Made by a program: the position numbers and the translations under genes
In this document: positions 22,923-31,744 of the stretch, piece after piece
How positions within the stretch are numbered: position 1 is the stretch's first letter
Layout: the number at the start of each line of letters is the position of its first letter
Assembly: GCA_964486555.1 (NCBI GenBank)
Contig: CAZANP010000010.1
Location: 1-44,387, forward strand
DNA: 44,387 nt
Direction of reading: 5' to 3'
From: 4484-232 sp964486555
GTDB taxonomy: Bacteria > Thermotogota > Thermotogae > Thermotogales > Thermotogaceae
Notes under the pieces: generated by a model
What the model was told of the DNA's origin: nothing
What the model saw: only the letters and a program-made list of their open reading frames with translations
Databases searched by the model: none

Positions 22923-23333
22923 TTATTTCCCTCCTTCTAAACATTCCCTGCAGATTCCTTTGAAATAAACATGGCATTCCATGATTCTATGCCTTTCAAT
23001 CTCCCTCAGGTTGAAGATAGAAAGATCCATGTCCAAGTCATATATTTTGCCACATTTCAAACACTTGAAATGAGCATGGGGTTTCGTGTTTATGTCGTAC
23101 CTACCCTCTGTCCCCTCGACTGTGAGTTCTGTTACTATACCTTTATCCATGAAAAGTTTCAGCGTGTTATATACCGTTGTTTTAGAGAGAGTTGTGATTT
23201 CTCTTGAAAGATCTCTATGTATCTCTTCAACTGTTGGATGAGTCCTGTTCTTGATCAAATATTCCAGAATCTTGAGTCTATGAAACGAAGGAAATATTTT
23301 TTTCTCCTCCAATATTTTCTTCAATTCTTTCAT
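22923..23333 (-). CDS. perR: Fur-family peroxide-responsive regulator (PerR-like), 136 aa
   Basis: Dimeric metal-dependent repressor. N-terminal winged helix (residues 1-80, 'KTTVYNTLKLF' recognition helix). Structural zinc site formed by C91/C94 (CLKC) and C128/C131 (CREC). Regulatory metal ligands probably H32, D80, H86 and H88 (THPTVEEIH; RYD; PHAHFKC), where PerR proteins are oxidised by peroxide. It is called PerR rather than Fur from the adjacent peroxiredoxin and Ogg genes. ATG 23333 lies six bases after AGAGGTG; a GTG at 23342 in frame overlaps that site. It follows the glycosylase gene by 21 bases. Confidence 0.87.
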   Translation of the reverse strand: MKELKKILEEKKIFPSFHRLKILEYLIKNRTHPTVEEIHRDLSREITTLSKTTVYNTLKLFMDKGIVTELTVEGTEGRYDINTKPHAHFKCLKCGKIYDLDMDLSIFNLREIERHRIMECHVYFKGICRECLEGGK

Positions 23334-23354
23334 TCTCAACACCTCTTTTCGTTG

Positions 23355-24014
23355 TTATTTAAAGATTTCTCCTGTTTCTCTATACCACAAAATTAGATCC
23401 AGATGATCCAAAGGAATTTTAACATGTTTTGAAAATTTTCTCATTTCATTTTCTACGGTTAAATATTTTCTCTTAGATAAAGATTTTGGAAATTCTCCTA
23501 TCACTCCCAGCAATCTCAAATTTTTCAGAACATGCCTATCAAGTATGGCTATATCTTCTCCAAAACCTATGTTTCTCAGAAAATGACTGGCCTCTTTGTA
23601 TCCCAATCCTTTTATACTTTCAACAAGCCATTCCCTTGTGAAAAAGACACCGTTGTTAAGAAGCCGCTTCAACTGACCTTTTATCTTGATATCACCCCCA
23701 TCTACAAATTTTTTCCGTGCTTTCACAATGTATAAGGCTTTCCTCTCCTTAAATCTAACACCCCCCAGTTCCTCAAGGATCTCTCTCTCAGAACCCTGAA
23801 AGAGCACATCTTTTTCTGTGAGCCTTTCGACAGCTCCCCAGCAAATTCTAGCTTTCGATTGGGGTGTCAGAAGACAGAAAGCTAGCTCCATGAATATCCT
23901 TTTATCATCTCCCTCTTCCCAGATCTTCTTGAATTCCTGTAGCCTTTTCCTTATATCACCCTCGATGGATCTGTATATCTCCTGCAACTCTTTTATTCTG
24001 GCTTCGTCGTACAT
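23355..24014 (-). CDS. ogg: 8-oxoguanine DNA glycosylase/AP lyase, Ogg2 type, 219 aa
   Basis: Base-excision repair enzyme that removes 8-oxoguanine and cuts the abasic site. HhH-GPD fold; the helix-hairpin-helix with catalytic lysine K140 reads IKGLGYKEASHFLRN, and the catalytic aspartate D159 is in AILDRHVL. Both match the Ogg2 family known from archaea and Thermotoga. The length of 219 fits. ATG 24014 after AAGGAGGAG. First gene of a probable ogg-perR unit, linking oxidative DNA repair with the peroxide regulator. The upstream HD-GYP gene ends 16 bases away, so read-through is possible. Confidence 0.92.
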   Translation of the reverse strand: MYDEARIKELQEIYRSIEGDIRKRLQEFKKIWEEGDDKRIFMELAFCLLTPQSKARICWGAVERLTEKDVLFQGSEREILEELGGVRFKERKALYIVKARKKFVDGGDIKIKGQLKRLLNNGVFFTREWLVESIKGLGYKEASHFLRNIGFGEDIAILDRHVLKNLRLLGVIGEFPKSLSKRKYLTVENEMRKFSKHVKIPLDHLDLILWYRETGEIFK

Positions 24015-24030
24015 AGAGTCTTCTCCTCCT

Positions 24031-26067
24031 TCAAGCTGTCATATCTTTCCTCAGGATAACATCGATGAACACTTCAACGATATCGGGATCGAATTGTTTC
24101 CCTTTGTTCTTTCTTATTTCTTCTATTGCTTTTTCCAGCTTCAGGGCTTTTCTGTAAGGTCTATCACTCGTCATGGCATCGAAAGCATCAGCCACGGCCA
24201 ATATTCTGGACTCGATGGGAATCTCCTCTCCTGATAAACCTTCAGGATACCCTTTACCATCCCATCTTTCATGATGGTATCTCACGATGTGGGCAAGTTC
24301 TCTCAAGTGTTCGAATCTTTCCAATATTTCAGCTGATATCACAGGATGTCTTTGAACGATCCTGTATTCTTCCTCTGTAAGCAATCCTGGTTTGTTCAAT
24401 ATGTCTTCCGGTATTCCGATCTTTCCTATATCATGCAAGATACCTGCCCAATAGATTCTTTCCACATCTTCTCCCTTCCATCTAAGTCTTTCAGCAACTT
24501 CACGAGCCATGATAGCGACCCTCTCACCATGTCCTTTGGTATAAGGATCTCTCGCCTCGAGAACCGATAACATGACTTTTATTACTTCTGTTTGATATCT
24601 TTTCTCGCTTTCTCTGAAAGTTTTGAGATATATAAACGAAGAAGCTAATGAACCAAAACTCCTCATGATTTCGATCACACGTTCCGGTATATCATTTTCT
24701 TTAGAGGAAGCCAAAAACATCGCTCCTAAAGGTTTGCCCATCTTCCAAAAACCCGTTCCAATCACGATTTTGCTTTCTTTCACTAAAGGAGTTGGAATTT
24801 TTCTGATGTCAACCTTGTCATCTATATTTAGAATCATTATTTCACCTGATGGTGGAGTATAGATGTCTTCGAATTCTTTAGATATCAGGTCATCAGATAG
24901 ATTTCTGCCGGCTACACATTTCCACGAAGTTCCTTCTTTCATCAATACAATACCTTTATCGAAGATTCCACAGAGATCAAGTGCCACTTCAAGCAGAACC
25001 TGCAGTGAGGTAGCTACATCTTCACTTACAGAAAGCTTTGAAAACATGTCGATCATTCTCTGCATTTCCCAATTTTGCTTTGCTAGTTTGGATAACGTTT
25101 CTCTAAGTTCTTTCTCACGATTCTTCAGCTGTTTATAGGCTTTCCTTAACTCTTCCGTTCTTTTCTCCAGTTCTCTCGCGGCTTTTTCAACTCGAATTGA
25201 CATAGATCTGTTCCACAAAATCACGCTGATGATGACTATAGAGCCTATGAGCGATATCCATAGAACGTATTTCCAAGTTTTGAAGGGTTTTATGGGTTTT
25301 CCGAACCATTTTCTGTAAATAGACTCCATCTCTCTCTTAGAGATCCGCTCTAAACCTGTATTCACAAGTTTTAGAAGTTCTGTGTTTCCTTCTTTCACAG
25401 CTGAGTATATGAGTTCAGTGTATATAGGCTTGGTTTTGTTGAATTCATCGTATATATCGTATTTTATGAGATAATAATCGATGGGAATATCATCAGCCAC
25501 AAAAACCTTTATTACACCCCCTTTAGCTGCTTTTACTATCTCTTCATAAGAGTTGAAGAACCGAAGAGAGAGTTCTGGCATATGCTTCTTCAGATAAGCT
25601 ACCGTATAATCTCCTATTTGAACACCAACCAAATATCCACGAAGATCTTCCAGATTTCTTATATGCTTCAAATTTTTATGAAAAAATATCCTCGTACTGA
25701 TCTTTGAAAAAGGCTTTGAGAAATCGAAAAATCTATCTCGTTCTTCAGAATAGAAAAGCGAATCGATCACATCTGCCTTTCCCAATTTAACCATTTCAAG
25801 GGCATCTTCCCATCTCATCAATTTATGTATNNNNNNNNNNNNNNNNNNNNNNNNNNNNNNNNNNNNNNNNNNNNNNNNNNNNNNNNNNNNNNNNNNNNNN
25901 NNNNNNNNNNNNNNNNNNNNNNNNNNNNNNTGAGGATTCCCTTTATCATCCAAGAAGGTAAAAGGGGGATAATACGCATCCCCAACCACCGTTATCGATT
26001 CTTTATAGGAAAACAGTATCGACATCATGAGAAGAAAGCAAACAATAGTACAGAGATTTCTTCGCAT
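24031..26067 (-). CDS. Membrane receptor: SBP3 domain, TM helix, GAF-like domain, HD-GYP c-di-GMP phosphodiesterase (contains gap)
   Basis: A signal peptide/anchor (MRRNLCTIVCFLLMMSILFS) is followed by a family 3 solute-binding domain ('VVGDAYYPPFTFLDDKGNP', gap, 'RWEDALEMVKLGKADVI'), which would sense an amino acid or other small molecule outside. Then come a membrane helix (YVLWISLIGSIVIISVILW), a coiled coil, a GAF-like domain and an HD-GYP domain with 'ARDPYTKGHGERVA', 'AGILHDIGKIGIP', 'RHPVISAEIL', 'RYHHERWDGKGYP' and 'ADAFDAMTSDRPYR'. The HD pair and GYP motif are intact, so it should hydrolyse cyclic-di-GMP. I place the start at ATG 26067; the longer frame to 26142 would overlap the promoter. 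Residues in the 25831-25930 gap are unknown. Confidence 0.9.
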   Translation of the reverse strand: MRRNLCTIVCFLLMMSILFSYKESITVVGDAYYPPFTFLDDKGNPXXXXXXXXXXXXXXXXXXXXXXXXXXXXXXXXXXIHKLMRWEDALEMVKLGKADVIDSLFYSEERDRFFDFSKPFSKISTRIFFHKNLKHIRNLEDLRGYLVGVQIGDYTVAYLKKHMPELSLRFFNSYEEIVKAAKGGVIKVFVADDIPIDYYLIKYDIYDEFNKTKPIYTELIYSAVKEGNTELLKLVNTGLERISKREMESIYRKWFGKPIKPFKTWKYVLWISLIGSIVIISVILWNRSMSIRVEKAARELEKRTEELRKAYKQLKNREKELRETLSKLAKQNWEMQRMIDMFSKLSVSEDVATSLQVLLEVALDLCGIFDKGIVLMKEGTSWKCVAGRNLSDDLISKEFEDIYTPPSGEIMILNIDDKVDIRKIPTPLVKESKIVIGTGFWKMGKPLGAMFLASSKENDIPERVIEIMRSFGSLASSFIYLKTFRESEKRYQTEVIKVMLSVLEARDPYTKGHGERVAIMAREVAERLRWKGEDVERIYWAGILHDIGKIGIPEDILNKPGLLTEEEYRIVQRHPVISAEILERFEHLRELAHIVRYHHERWDGKGYPEGLSGEEIPIESRILAVADAFDAMTSDRPYRKALKLEKAIEEIRKNKGKQFDPDIVEVFIDVILRKDMTA
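25831..25930. other. Assembly gap (100 N)
   Basis: Exactly 100 N within the sensor domain of the HD-GYP gene. Typical SBP3 domains have about 20-30 residues between the flanking motifs, so the true length may differ from 100, although the frame is kept across the run. Confidence 0.99.
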
Positions 26068-26112
26068 ATCATCCCTATCCTCTGAAATTGTTACTGTAAT
26101 TTTTCCAAAACA

Positions 26113-26142
26113 ATTATAATTAATTGCGTAGAGGAATGTCAA
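26113..26142 (-). promoter_or_regulatory. Consensus promoter of the HD-GYP receptor gene
   Basis: Minus strand TTGACA (26142-26137), 18-bp spacer, TATAAT (26118-26113), both hexamers perfect. Predicted start near 26106, about 40 bases before ATG 26067. It also shows that the ATG at 26142 is not used. Confidence 0.85.
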
Positions 26143-26189
26143 ATCGTGAAAGGAGCAAAAATGAGAGGTACCGAACGGGGATAATCGGA

Positions 26190-27002
26190 TCAGTGATGGT
26201 TCAAAATTTCACATTTTTCAATGAGGTCACGCATCGATTCAGGATCGTCCGTTATAATTCCATCGGCATATTCATATAGAAGTCTGAATACCTCAGGATC
26301 GTTCACTGTCCAGAAGAATACCTTTATTCCCTTTTTTCTGATATCTTCCGTGATTCCCAATATTTCCTCTTCATCCATGATTTCCAGTAGACCGATTGGG
26401 AGCATCAGATGAGTGACAGGAAGGCCCTTGACACAAGATTTCACAGCATCTAGAAAGGATTTATTCCACAACCTTTTCCATGCCAGGTAATCCTTCCTGA
26501 GAATCAATCCAATTTCAGCATCTGGTATGACCTTTTTCACAATCTCAAGTGAGTCGGGATCAAAGGAGGAGAATATCACATTCTTTCTTCCCGTTTTCTT
26601 CACAAGAAGCGCAACCTCTCTTGCATCCTCTTTTTCTTTTATCTCAATGTTTATGACACACGTTGAAGGAAGCTCTTCCAGGACTTCTTCCAGGGTTGGT
26701 ATCTTCTCCTTCATACCAAAGTCGTATTTCCTGACCTCTTTAAACGTCAAGTCCCTGACTTTGCCCTCTCCGTTGGATAGTTCATCTATCCTCTCATCAT
26801 GTATGATCACCAGAACACCGTCCTTCGTTGATCTCACATCGAGTTCCACACCATCAGCGCCACTTTCTATAGCTTTTCTAAAGGAGAGGAGCGTGTTTTC
26901 AGGATACAATATGGGGTATCCTCTATGCCCTATTATTAGAGGTGTAGCAAGTATTAGAATGAAAGCGAAAGATAGGATGGCTATGGAAAATATTCTCTTC
27001 AA
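26190..27002 (-). CDS. Glycerophosphodiester phosphodiesterase, 270 aa, with N-terminal anchor
   Basis: Hydrolyses glycerophosphodiesters to glycerol-3-phosphate and an alcohol. GDPD signatures: GHRGYPILYPENT, GADGVELDVR, VIIHDE, INIEIKE and the C-terminal 'FFWTVNDPEVFR'. The general acid/base histidines (HRG, and H in HDE) and metal-binding E/D residues are present. Residues 1-20 form a hydrophobic signal or anchor, so it probably acts outside the membrane, unlike the short cytosolic Thermotoga homologue I recall. TTG start at 27002 overlaps the galK stop (TTGA). Last gene of the galactose operon; its link to galactosides is unclear, although glycerol galactosides from lipids would need both activities (inference). 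Confidence 0.9.
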   Translation of the reverse strand: MKRIFSIAILSFAFILILATPLIIGHRGYPILYPENTLLSFRKAIESGADGVELDVRSTKDGVLVIIHDERIDELSNGEGKVRDLTFKEVRKYDFGMKEKIPTLEEVLEELPSTCVINIEIKEKEDAREVALLVKKTGRKNVIFSSFDPDSLEIVKKVIPDAEIGLILRKDYLAWKRLWNKSFLDAVKSCVKGLPVTHLMLPIGLLEIMDEEEILGITEDIRKKGIKVFFWTVNDPEVFRLLYEYADGIITDDPESMRDLIEKCEILNHH

Positions 27003-28069
27003 TTTCCCTCGACCTCCATGACACCATTTGAACTTCGAACTTCTAAAACTTCGAGATCTTTTCCGAATCTTCTTTTATAAGCTGCTTTTAAGGCTTCTTC
27101 ATACTCTGGAAAAGTTCCTTCCTTTGAAAGGACTATGACCCCTCCTCCAAATCCTCCTCCGACCATTCTCGCTCCCAAGATTCCATCCTTGTTCACCAGA
27201 AAATCCACTATGAAATCGGTTTCCTCGCAGGATACCTCGTATAAATCTCTCAAGCTTTCATGGGATCTCACTAAAAGCTCACCAAGTTTCACCATATCCC
27301 CTCTTTTTAAGGCTTCAACGGATTCTCTCACTCTATCGTTCTCATCCAGAACATGTTTTGCCCTTTTGAAAAGGACTCCTTCCAGTTTTGCCAGATCTTC
27401 CTCACACATCTCCCTGAAAGAATTCTTTTTCAAGACCTTGAGAACTTCCTCGCATTCCTGCCTTCTCTTGTTGTACTCGGATGAAGCGAGTTCGTGTTTA
27501 ACCTTTGAATCTATCAGATGAATTTCGTAACCTTTTAAATTGAGAGGGATGTATTCGTAGGAGAGATCCATGGTATCCAGGAAAATGGCGTGATCTTTCT
27601 TTGCAAAAACTGCTGTGAACTGATCCATGATACCACACCTGACACCAACAAAATCGACCTCAGAAGATCTGGCGATTTTAACTATCTCCATCCCATCGAT
27701 GTTGAAATCCATCACCCTGGAAATACCATAGGTTACAGCCACCTCTAAGGCAGCTGAACTCGATAAACCTGCTCCCATAGGCAGATTTGAGTGTATCCTT
27801 ATCCTCATAGGTTTTACCCTGTATCCCTCTCTTTCAAAAGCCCACACAACCCCCATTATGTAATCTGCCCATGTTCCTGATTTTTCCGGTGATTTGAACA
27901 CCTTCTTTTCGTTGAACTCTTCGGATATAACTTCGAATTCATCGCTTTCCTCTATCTCTGCCCAAACGTATCTATCCACTGCGAAAGGCAGGACGAAACC
28001 ATCGTTGTAATCCGTATGTTCCCCTATTATGTTGATTCTCCCTGGTGCCTTAAAAATCCTTACAGACAT
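26999..28069 (-). CDS. galK: Galactokinase, 356 aa
   Basis: GHMP-family kinase that phosphorylates galactose to galactose-1-phosphate, the first Leloir step. Galactokinase signature APGRINIIGEHTDYNDGFVLP at the N-terminus, ATP-binding LPMGAGLSSSAALEVA and C-terminal MVGGGFGGGVI; 'VGVRCGIMDQFTAVF' holds the catalytic aspartate. Length is normal. ATG 28069 overlaps the end of galT by 10 bases, with GAGGTGGAAGA as ribosome site inside galT. The order galA-galT-galK agrees with the T. maritima galactose locus. Confidence 0.97.
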   Translation of the reverse strand: MSVRIFKAPGRINIIGEHTDYNDGFVLPFAVDRYVWAEIEESDEFEVISEEFNEKKVFKSPEKSGTWADYIMGVVWAFEREGYRVKPMRIRIHSNLPMGAGLSSSAALEVAVTYGISRVMDFNIDGMEIVKIARSSEVDFVGVRCGIMDQFTAVFAKKDHAIFLDTMDLSYEYIPLNLKGYEIHLIDSKVKHELASSEYNKRRQECEEVLKVLKKNSFREMCEEDLAKLEGVLFKRAKHVLDENDRVRESVEALKRGDMVKLGELLVRSHESLRDLYEVSCEETDFIVDFLVNKDGILGARMVGGGFGGGVIVLSKEGTFPEYEEALKAAYKRRFGKDLEVLEVRSSNGVMEVEGN

Positions 28070-29016
28070 TCTTCCACCTCTACTTCCCGGAGTGCTTTTG
28101 CCGATTCTTCAGGAACGGATGGATTTATAAAAGACCATGTTCCAGTTTCCACACTGGCCATCCATTTCATTTTATCCTTATCTCTTTTCGGAGGATCTAT
28201 CTCTATGTGAAAATGAAAGAAGTGAGATACATTTTCATAATTAACGGGAGATTGGAAAAGCATCATCATGTATGGAAATTCCTGTTCGAACAGCTTATCG
28301 TATTTGGCCGTGACAACTTTTAAGGTGATGGAGAGATCTTTTATCTCTTCACCTGACAATCCGAGAAGCGAATCGACATGCCTTTTGGGATAGATGTGAA
28401 CTTCGTAGGGAAACCTGGCATAGTATGGAACCAACGAGATGAACGAATCGTTCTCAAAAATGATTCTTTCTTTTCTTTTCAACTCCTCTTCGATAACTTC
28501 GCATATAACGCATTTTCTCCTTTTCTCAAACCATTTTCTCATGGAATCTAGTTTTACCTGAATTCTCTTTGGAATGAAGGGAAAAGCGTAGAGTTGCCCA
28601 TGGGGATGTGATATCGTCGCTCCAACTTCTTTACCCCTGTTTTCGAATATGAAAATGTACTTCACGAAATCGTATTTTGAAAGCTCCTTCGTTCTATCCA
28701 CCCACATGTAAATCAGCTTCTCTATCTGATTAGCACTCATTCTGGGAAGAGCTGTGTTGTGATCCGATGTGTAAACTATGACTTCGCAGACACCCCTGGA
28801 CGGTGCATTTTTTAAAATCTCAGATCCGGTGTTTTCAACTGGTGGAGGATCTCTTCTCAAAGCTGGAAATCTGTTTTCAAAGCTCACGAGATCGTAATCT
28901 TCGGGTAACTCATCTCCACCAGGGCACAACGGGCATGCACCACTTAAGGGTCTTCCCTGCCTTCTTGAAGATATCATTACCCACTCATCCGTCAGAGGGT
29001 TGTACCTCATCTCCAT
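28060..29016 (-). CDS. galT: Galactose-1-phosphate uridylyltransferase, 318 aa
   Basis: Transfers UMP between UDP-glucose and galactose-1-phosphate in the Leloir pathway. Active site H-P-H in SHPHGQLYAFP; zinc-type cysteines CPLC and CVIC; 'FENRFPAL' and 'HIYPKRH' family blocks; 'HFHIEIDPP' near the C-terminus. ATG 29016 overlaps the galA stop (TGATG) eight bases after AAGGTGATG; TTG 29019 and ATG 29010 are alternatives. No galE (epimerase) is in the window. Confidence 0.95.
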   Translation of the reverse strand: MEMRYNPLTDEWVMISSRRQGRPLSGACPLCPGGDELPEDYDLVSFENRFPALRRDPPPVENTGSEILKNAPSRGVCEVIVYTSDHNTALPRMSANQIEKLIYMWVDRTKELSKYDFVKYIFIFENRGKEVGATISHPHGQLYAFPFIPKRIQVKLDSMRKWFEKRRKCVICEVIEEELKRKERIIFENDSFISLVPYYARFPYEVHIYPKRHVDSLLGLSGEEIKDLSITLKVVTAKYDKLFEQEFPYMMMLFQSPVNYENVSHFFHFHIEIDPPKRDKDKMKWMASVETGTWSFINPSVPEESAKALREVEVEECL

Positions 29017-30719
29017 CAACTTTCATCACCTTCCTGATAGTAATGGAACAGTCTTCCATCTGCTCTCTGTTCAGTCCTCCTTGTGAGTTTTCTCCTTTCA
29101 TCTTTGAAGATCAGAGAGCTGGCCGCAGGTACTTCGTGTCCCTCCACTTTCCAGACATTTCCTGAAAGGTTCGCAAAGATCTTCAAGTTTCCCGTATTTG
29201 AACCTTCCGTTTCGATTATAAATCTTTCTCCATCCAAAACACCTCTGACCTTCGATTTTCCTCCTCTCATGCTTATTGATTCAAGTAGTATACCCTTCCC
29301 TTCAGAATCCACTTTAGATAGATCGTCACTTTCAATCAACATGTTATCCAGAGCCCCTGAGACATAAGCGTACATCTTCCTCATATCGAGTGTGAGATTC
29401 ACATCTTCATGCCTCAATATCAGACAATCTGGATCGTTCAACCAGAACTTCCTATGCATAAAGGATCTCGTCAAAGCGTTTCTCAAAGCATGATAAGCGT
29501 TCGGAAATCCAATATCCGGCATATCGAAATTCCAGAATGGGGCGGTATCTTCTCCTATTCTCATACCGTCGACAAATCCTACGGATGGAAGAAGAGGTGC
29601 TCCACAACCGAGTATGAAAGAAGAGCCAAGTACTTTCCTGATGATTTTCATCCCTTCTCTATAGGCTTGGATTGGTGTTACGTTCTTTTTTCTTACTCCA
29701 GGTATAGCCCCTGCAAAGAGGAAATCTATTTTGAAGTAATCAAACCCCGCTTTTTTCAGATTTCTGAATAAATCGGTCAGCCAAGATAGAACATCTTCGT
29801 TGGTCAGATCGAGTGCATATATCTTTTTCTCCCAATTCTTATAGGCCACTTTTGGAACTCCGTTTTCCTTCACCAACCAATCTCTATGTTCTCTAAATAC
29901 ACTCGAAGTTTCAGAAACGCTGAAGGGGGCAAGCCATATTCCCGCTTTGTATCCTCTCTCTCTTATGCTTTCTGCCATATGTTCCAGACTGGGAAAGCCC
30001 TCTTTAGTTTCGAGCCAGTCACCAATATCTTTCTCGTAAGCATCGTCTATTTGAAAAACCTCGAATGGAAACTCTCGAGCAAGATTTAAATTCTTCTCCA
30101 CATCGCTCCATTTCAAATCACCGAAATACTGGTACCAACTACACCATCCAACAGGATTCCAAACTGGTATTTCTGGTTCATTCTCTTTCTTTACCGAATC
30201 TGCATATATTTCAAGCAATAGCTCCACAGGTGACCCTTCAAGTATCAAGAGTTTCTCTAAAGGAACCCAATCTTCGAAAGTTGTTTCGAAAAAATCCAGA
30301 TATCCAACCATCTCAGTTCCTTCAGTCACGAAAAACGGATGAGCGATTTCAGATGATAGGAAACCTAAAAGCCCTCCATCCCAAGCTATGAAATAATCGC
30401 TCAGTATGTTCCCTTCAAGGAGATCCGGGACAGGAGAGAATATGTTGAGTGTTTCAACGTTCTCTTTCACGAGATCCTTGATACCAGATAACCTGAAATC
30501 CCCATCGACTGGTTTACAAGGCCCCCAGGATTGCCAATTGTTTATCAGCAAGCGTTTTGGCATATCAAACCTTACTATCTCAAGTCTGCCAGGTTTACCC
30601 TTCACCCTTCCTGAAACGATCCATCCAAGGTGTGTTTTTTCCAACATCCATTCCAGCGAGTACTCTCTTTCTTCAACCGTGAAGGAACCTTCTTTGAATT
30701 TTTTACGAAAGATCACCAT
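29016..30719 (-). CDS. galA: Alpha-galactosidase, GH36 type, 567 aa
   Basis: Cleaves terminal alpha-galactosyl residues from melibiose, raffinose or galactomannan fragments. No signal peptide, so it is intracellular and acts on imported oligosaccharides. Beta-supersandwich N-terminal domain (1 to about 180), then a TIM barrel starting at 'PVGWCSWYQYFGD'. Nucleophile Asp in YFKIDFLFAG and acid/base Asp in RIGEDTAPFW are present. Slightly longer than the T. maritima enzyme, as I recall that protein. ATG 30719, AAGGAGG at 30728-30734. First gene of the gal operon, under the promoter at 30756-30784 with the operator at 30737-30748. Confidence 0.95.
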   Translation of the reverse strand: MVIFRKKFKEGSFTVEEREYSLEWMLEKTHLGWIVSGRVKGKPGRLEIVRFDMPKRLLINNWQSWGPCKPVDGDFRLSGIKDLVKENVETLNIFSPVPDLLEGNILSDYFIAWDGGLLGFLSSEIAHPFFVTEGTEMVGYLDFFETTFEDWVPLEKLLILEGSPVELLLEIYADSVKKENEPEIPVWNPVGWCSWYQYFGDLKWSDVEKNLNLAREFPFEVFQIDDAYEKDIGDWLETKEGFPSLEHMAESIRERGYKAGIWLAPFSVSETSSVFREHRDWLVKENGVPKVAYKNWEKKIYALDLTNEDVLSWLTDLFRNLKKAGFDYFKIDFLFAGAIPGVRKKNVTPIQAYREGMKIIRKVLGSSFILGCGAPLLPSVGFVDGMRIGEDTAPFWNFDMPDIGFPNAYHALRNALTRSFMHRKFWLNDPDCLILRHEDVNLTLDMRKMYAYVSGALDNMLIESDDLSKVDSEGKGILLESISMRGGKSKVRGVLDGERFIIETEGSNTGNLKIFANLSGNVWKVEGHEVPAASSLIFKDERRKLTRRTEQRADGRLFHYYQEGDES

Positions 30720-30736
30720 GTTTTGTACCTCCTTAT

Positions 30737-30748
30737 GGTAACGTTACC
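30737..30748. promoter_or_regulatory. Palindromic operator GGTAACGTTACC before galA
   Basis: Perfect 12-bp palindrome GGTAACGTTACC with a central CG, typical of LacI-family operators. It begins about 8 bases after the -10 box and covers the predicted start of the galA transcript, a position for repression. Confidence 0.8.
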
Positions 30749-30755
30749 GGAAACG

Positions 30756-30784
30756 ATTATATCACTTCTGATGATGAAAATCAA
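30756..30784 (-). promoter_or_regulatory. Promoter of the galactose operon
   Basis: Minus strand TTGATT (30784-30779), 17-bp spacer ending in TGA, TATAAT (30761-30756): extended -10 with a fair -35. Start near 30749. Confidence 0.8.
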
Positions 30785-30843
30785 AAAATAGCTTAAAGAC
30801 AAAATTGAGTGTTTCGGAAATATTTTAATACAAATAAAGACTC

Positions 30844-31744
30844 GTGAATGAAAGTCTTCTTGTGAGGATACCCGGTATTGGAACGTTCGTCTCGGAAGTA
30901 TCGAAACTTTCGAAAGATACGATAAATTATGTTGGTGTTGCTATTGGTAACGTTTCGGACGTTAGAGGTCAAGCGATGGTTTCAGAGATAACTAAAACCC
31001 TAAGAAACTTTTCAGCGTATGTGATCTTCACGGATGTTGGCAGAGAATTTTCAGAAGAGCTAGAGAGAAAACTCTCTTACCTCATGGAAGAAGGAATTTC
31101 TGGTTTGATAATGTCCCCTGTCAGCGGATTGGAAAAAAGTATTATCTTCAAGAAATTTCTTGAAAAAATACCTGTTGTTTTCGTAGATAGAACAATATCG
31201 GGTTTTGAGGATATACCTGTTGTTGAATCCAACAACTATCATGGAGGGTATCTCCTTGGTGAACATTTAAGAGAAGTGCACAATGCTGAAAAAGCGTTGT
31301 TCATTACAGAAGAAAATACCAGTATGTCCAGTGTTAGAGAACGATATGAAGGATTCAAAAAGGGATTCAAAAGGCATGTTGATATTCTGGAACTCAATCG
31401 TGTTGAAGATTTGAAGGAAATCTTACCGAAGGTTTTGGAGACCGAAAGATACGACTCTCTACTTCTTCTGTCACGATCTTTTAACCCTCTCTGGCATGTT
31501 CATCCTTCTAAGAAACGGTTACAGGATACCTGAAGATATCAAAGTTGTGAGTTTCGATGACAGGATCGTTACAAAATACGCTTTTCCGAAGATAACAACC
31601 GTAAGACAAAATTTTAGAGAGATGGGAAAGGTCGCTGCGTTGTTCCTTATAAAGCTTCTGAGAAAGGAAAAAATACCAAAGAGTGAGCACATCCCTGTTG
31701 AACTTATCATTAGAGAATCCTGTGGCTGCTCTTCCAATACATGA
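30844..31744 (+). pseudogene. Broken GntR-LacI-type transcriptional regulator
   Basis: Two reading frames (30844-31533 and 31496-31744) together give the effector domain of a LacI-type repressor: 'INYVGVAIGNVSD', 'VVFVDRTI', 'RERYEGFKKGFK', then after the shift 'CHDLLTLSGMFILL', 'KVVSFDD', 'TTVRQNFREMG' and the C-terminal ESCGC. One base too many (or two too few) lies in the CT-rich stretch 31456-31470. The start is also damaged: the protein begins at 'LLVRIPGIGTFVSE', which is the wing end of a GntR winged helix, so about 55 DNA-binding residues are missing and no ribosome site precedes the GTG. It diverges from galA, so it was probably the local sugar regulator. The frameshift could be a sequencing error; the missing domain could not. 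Confidence 0.8.
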
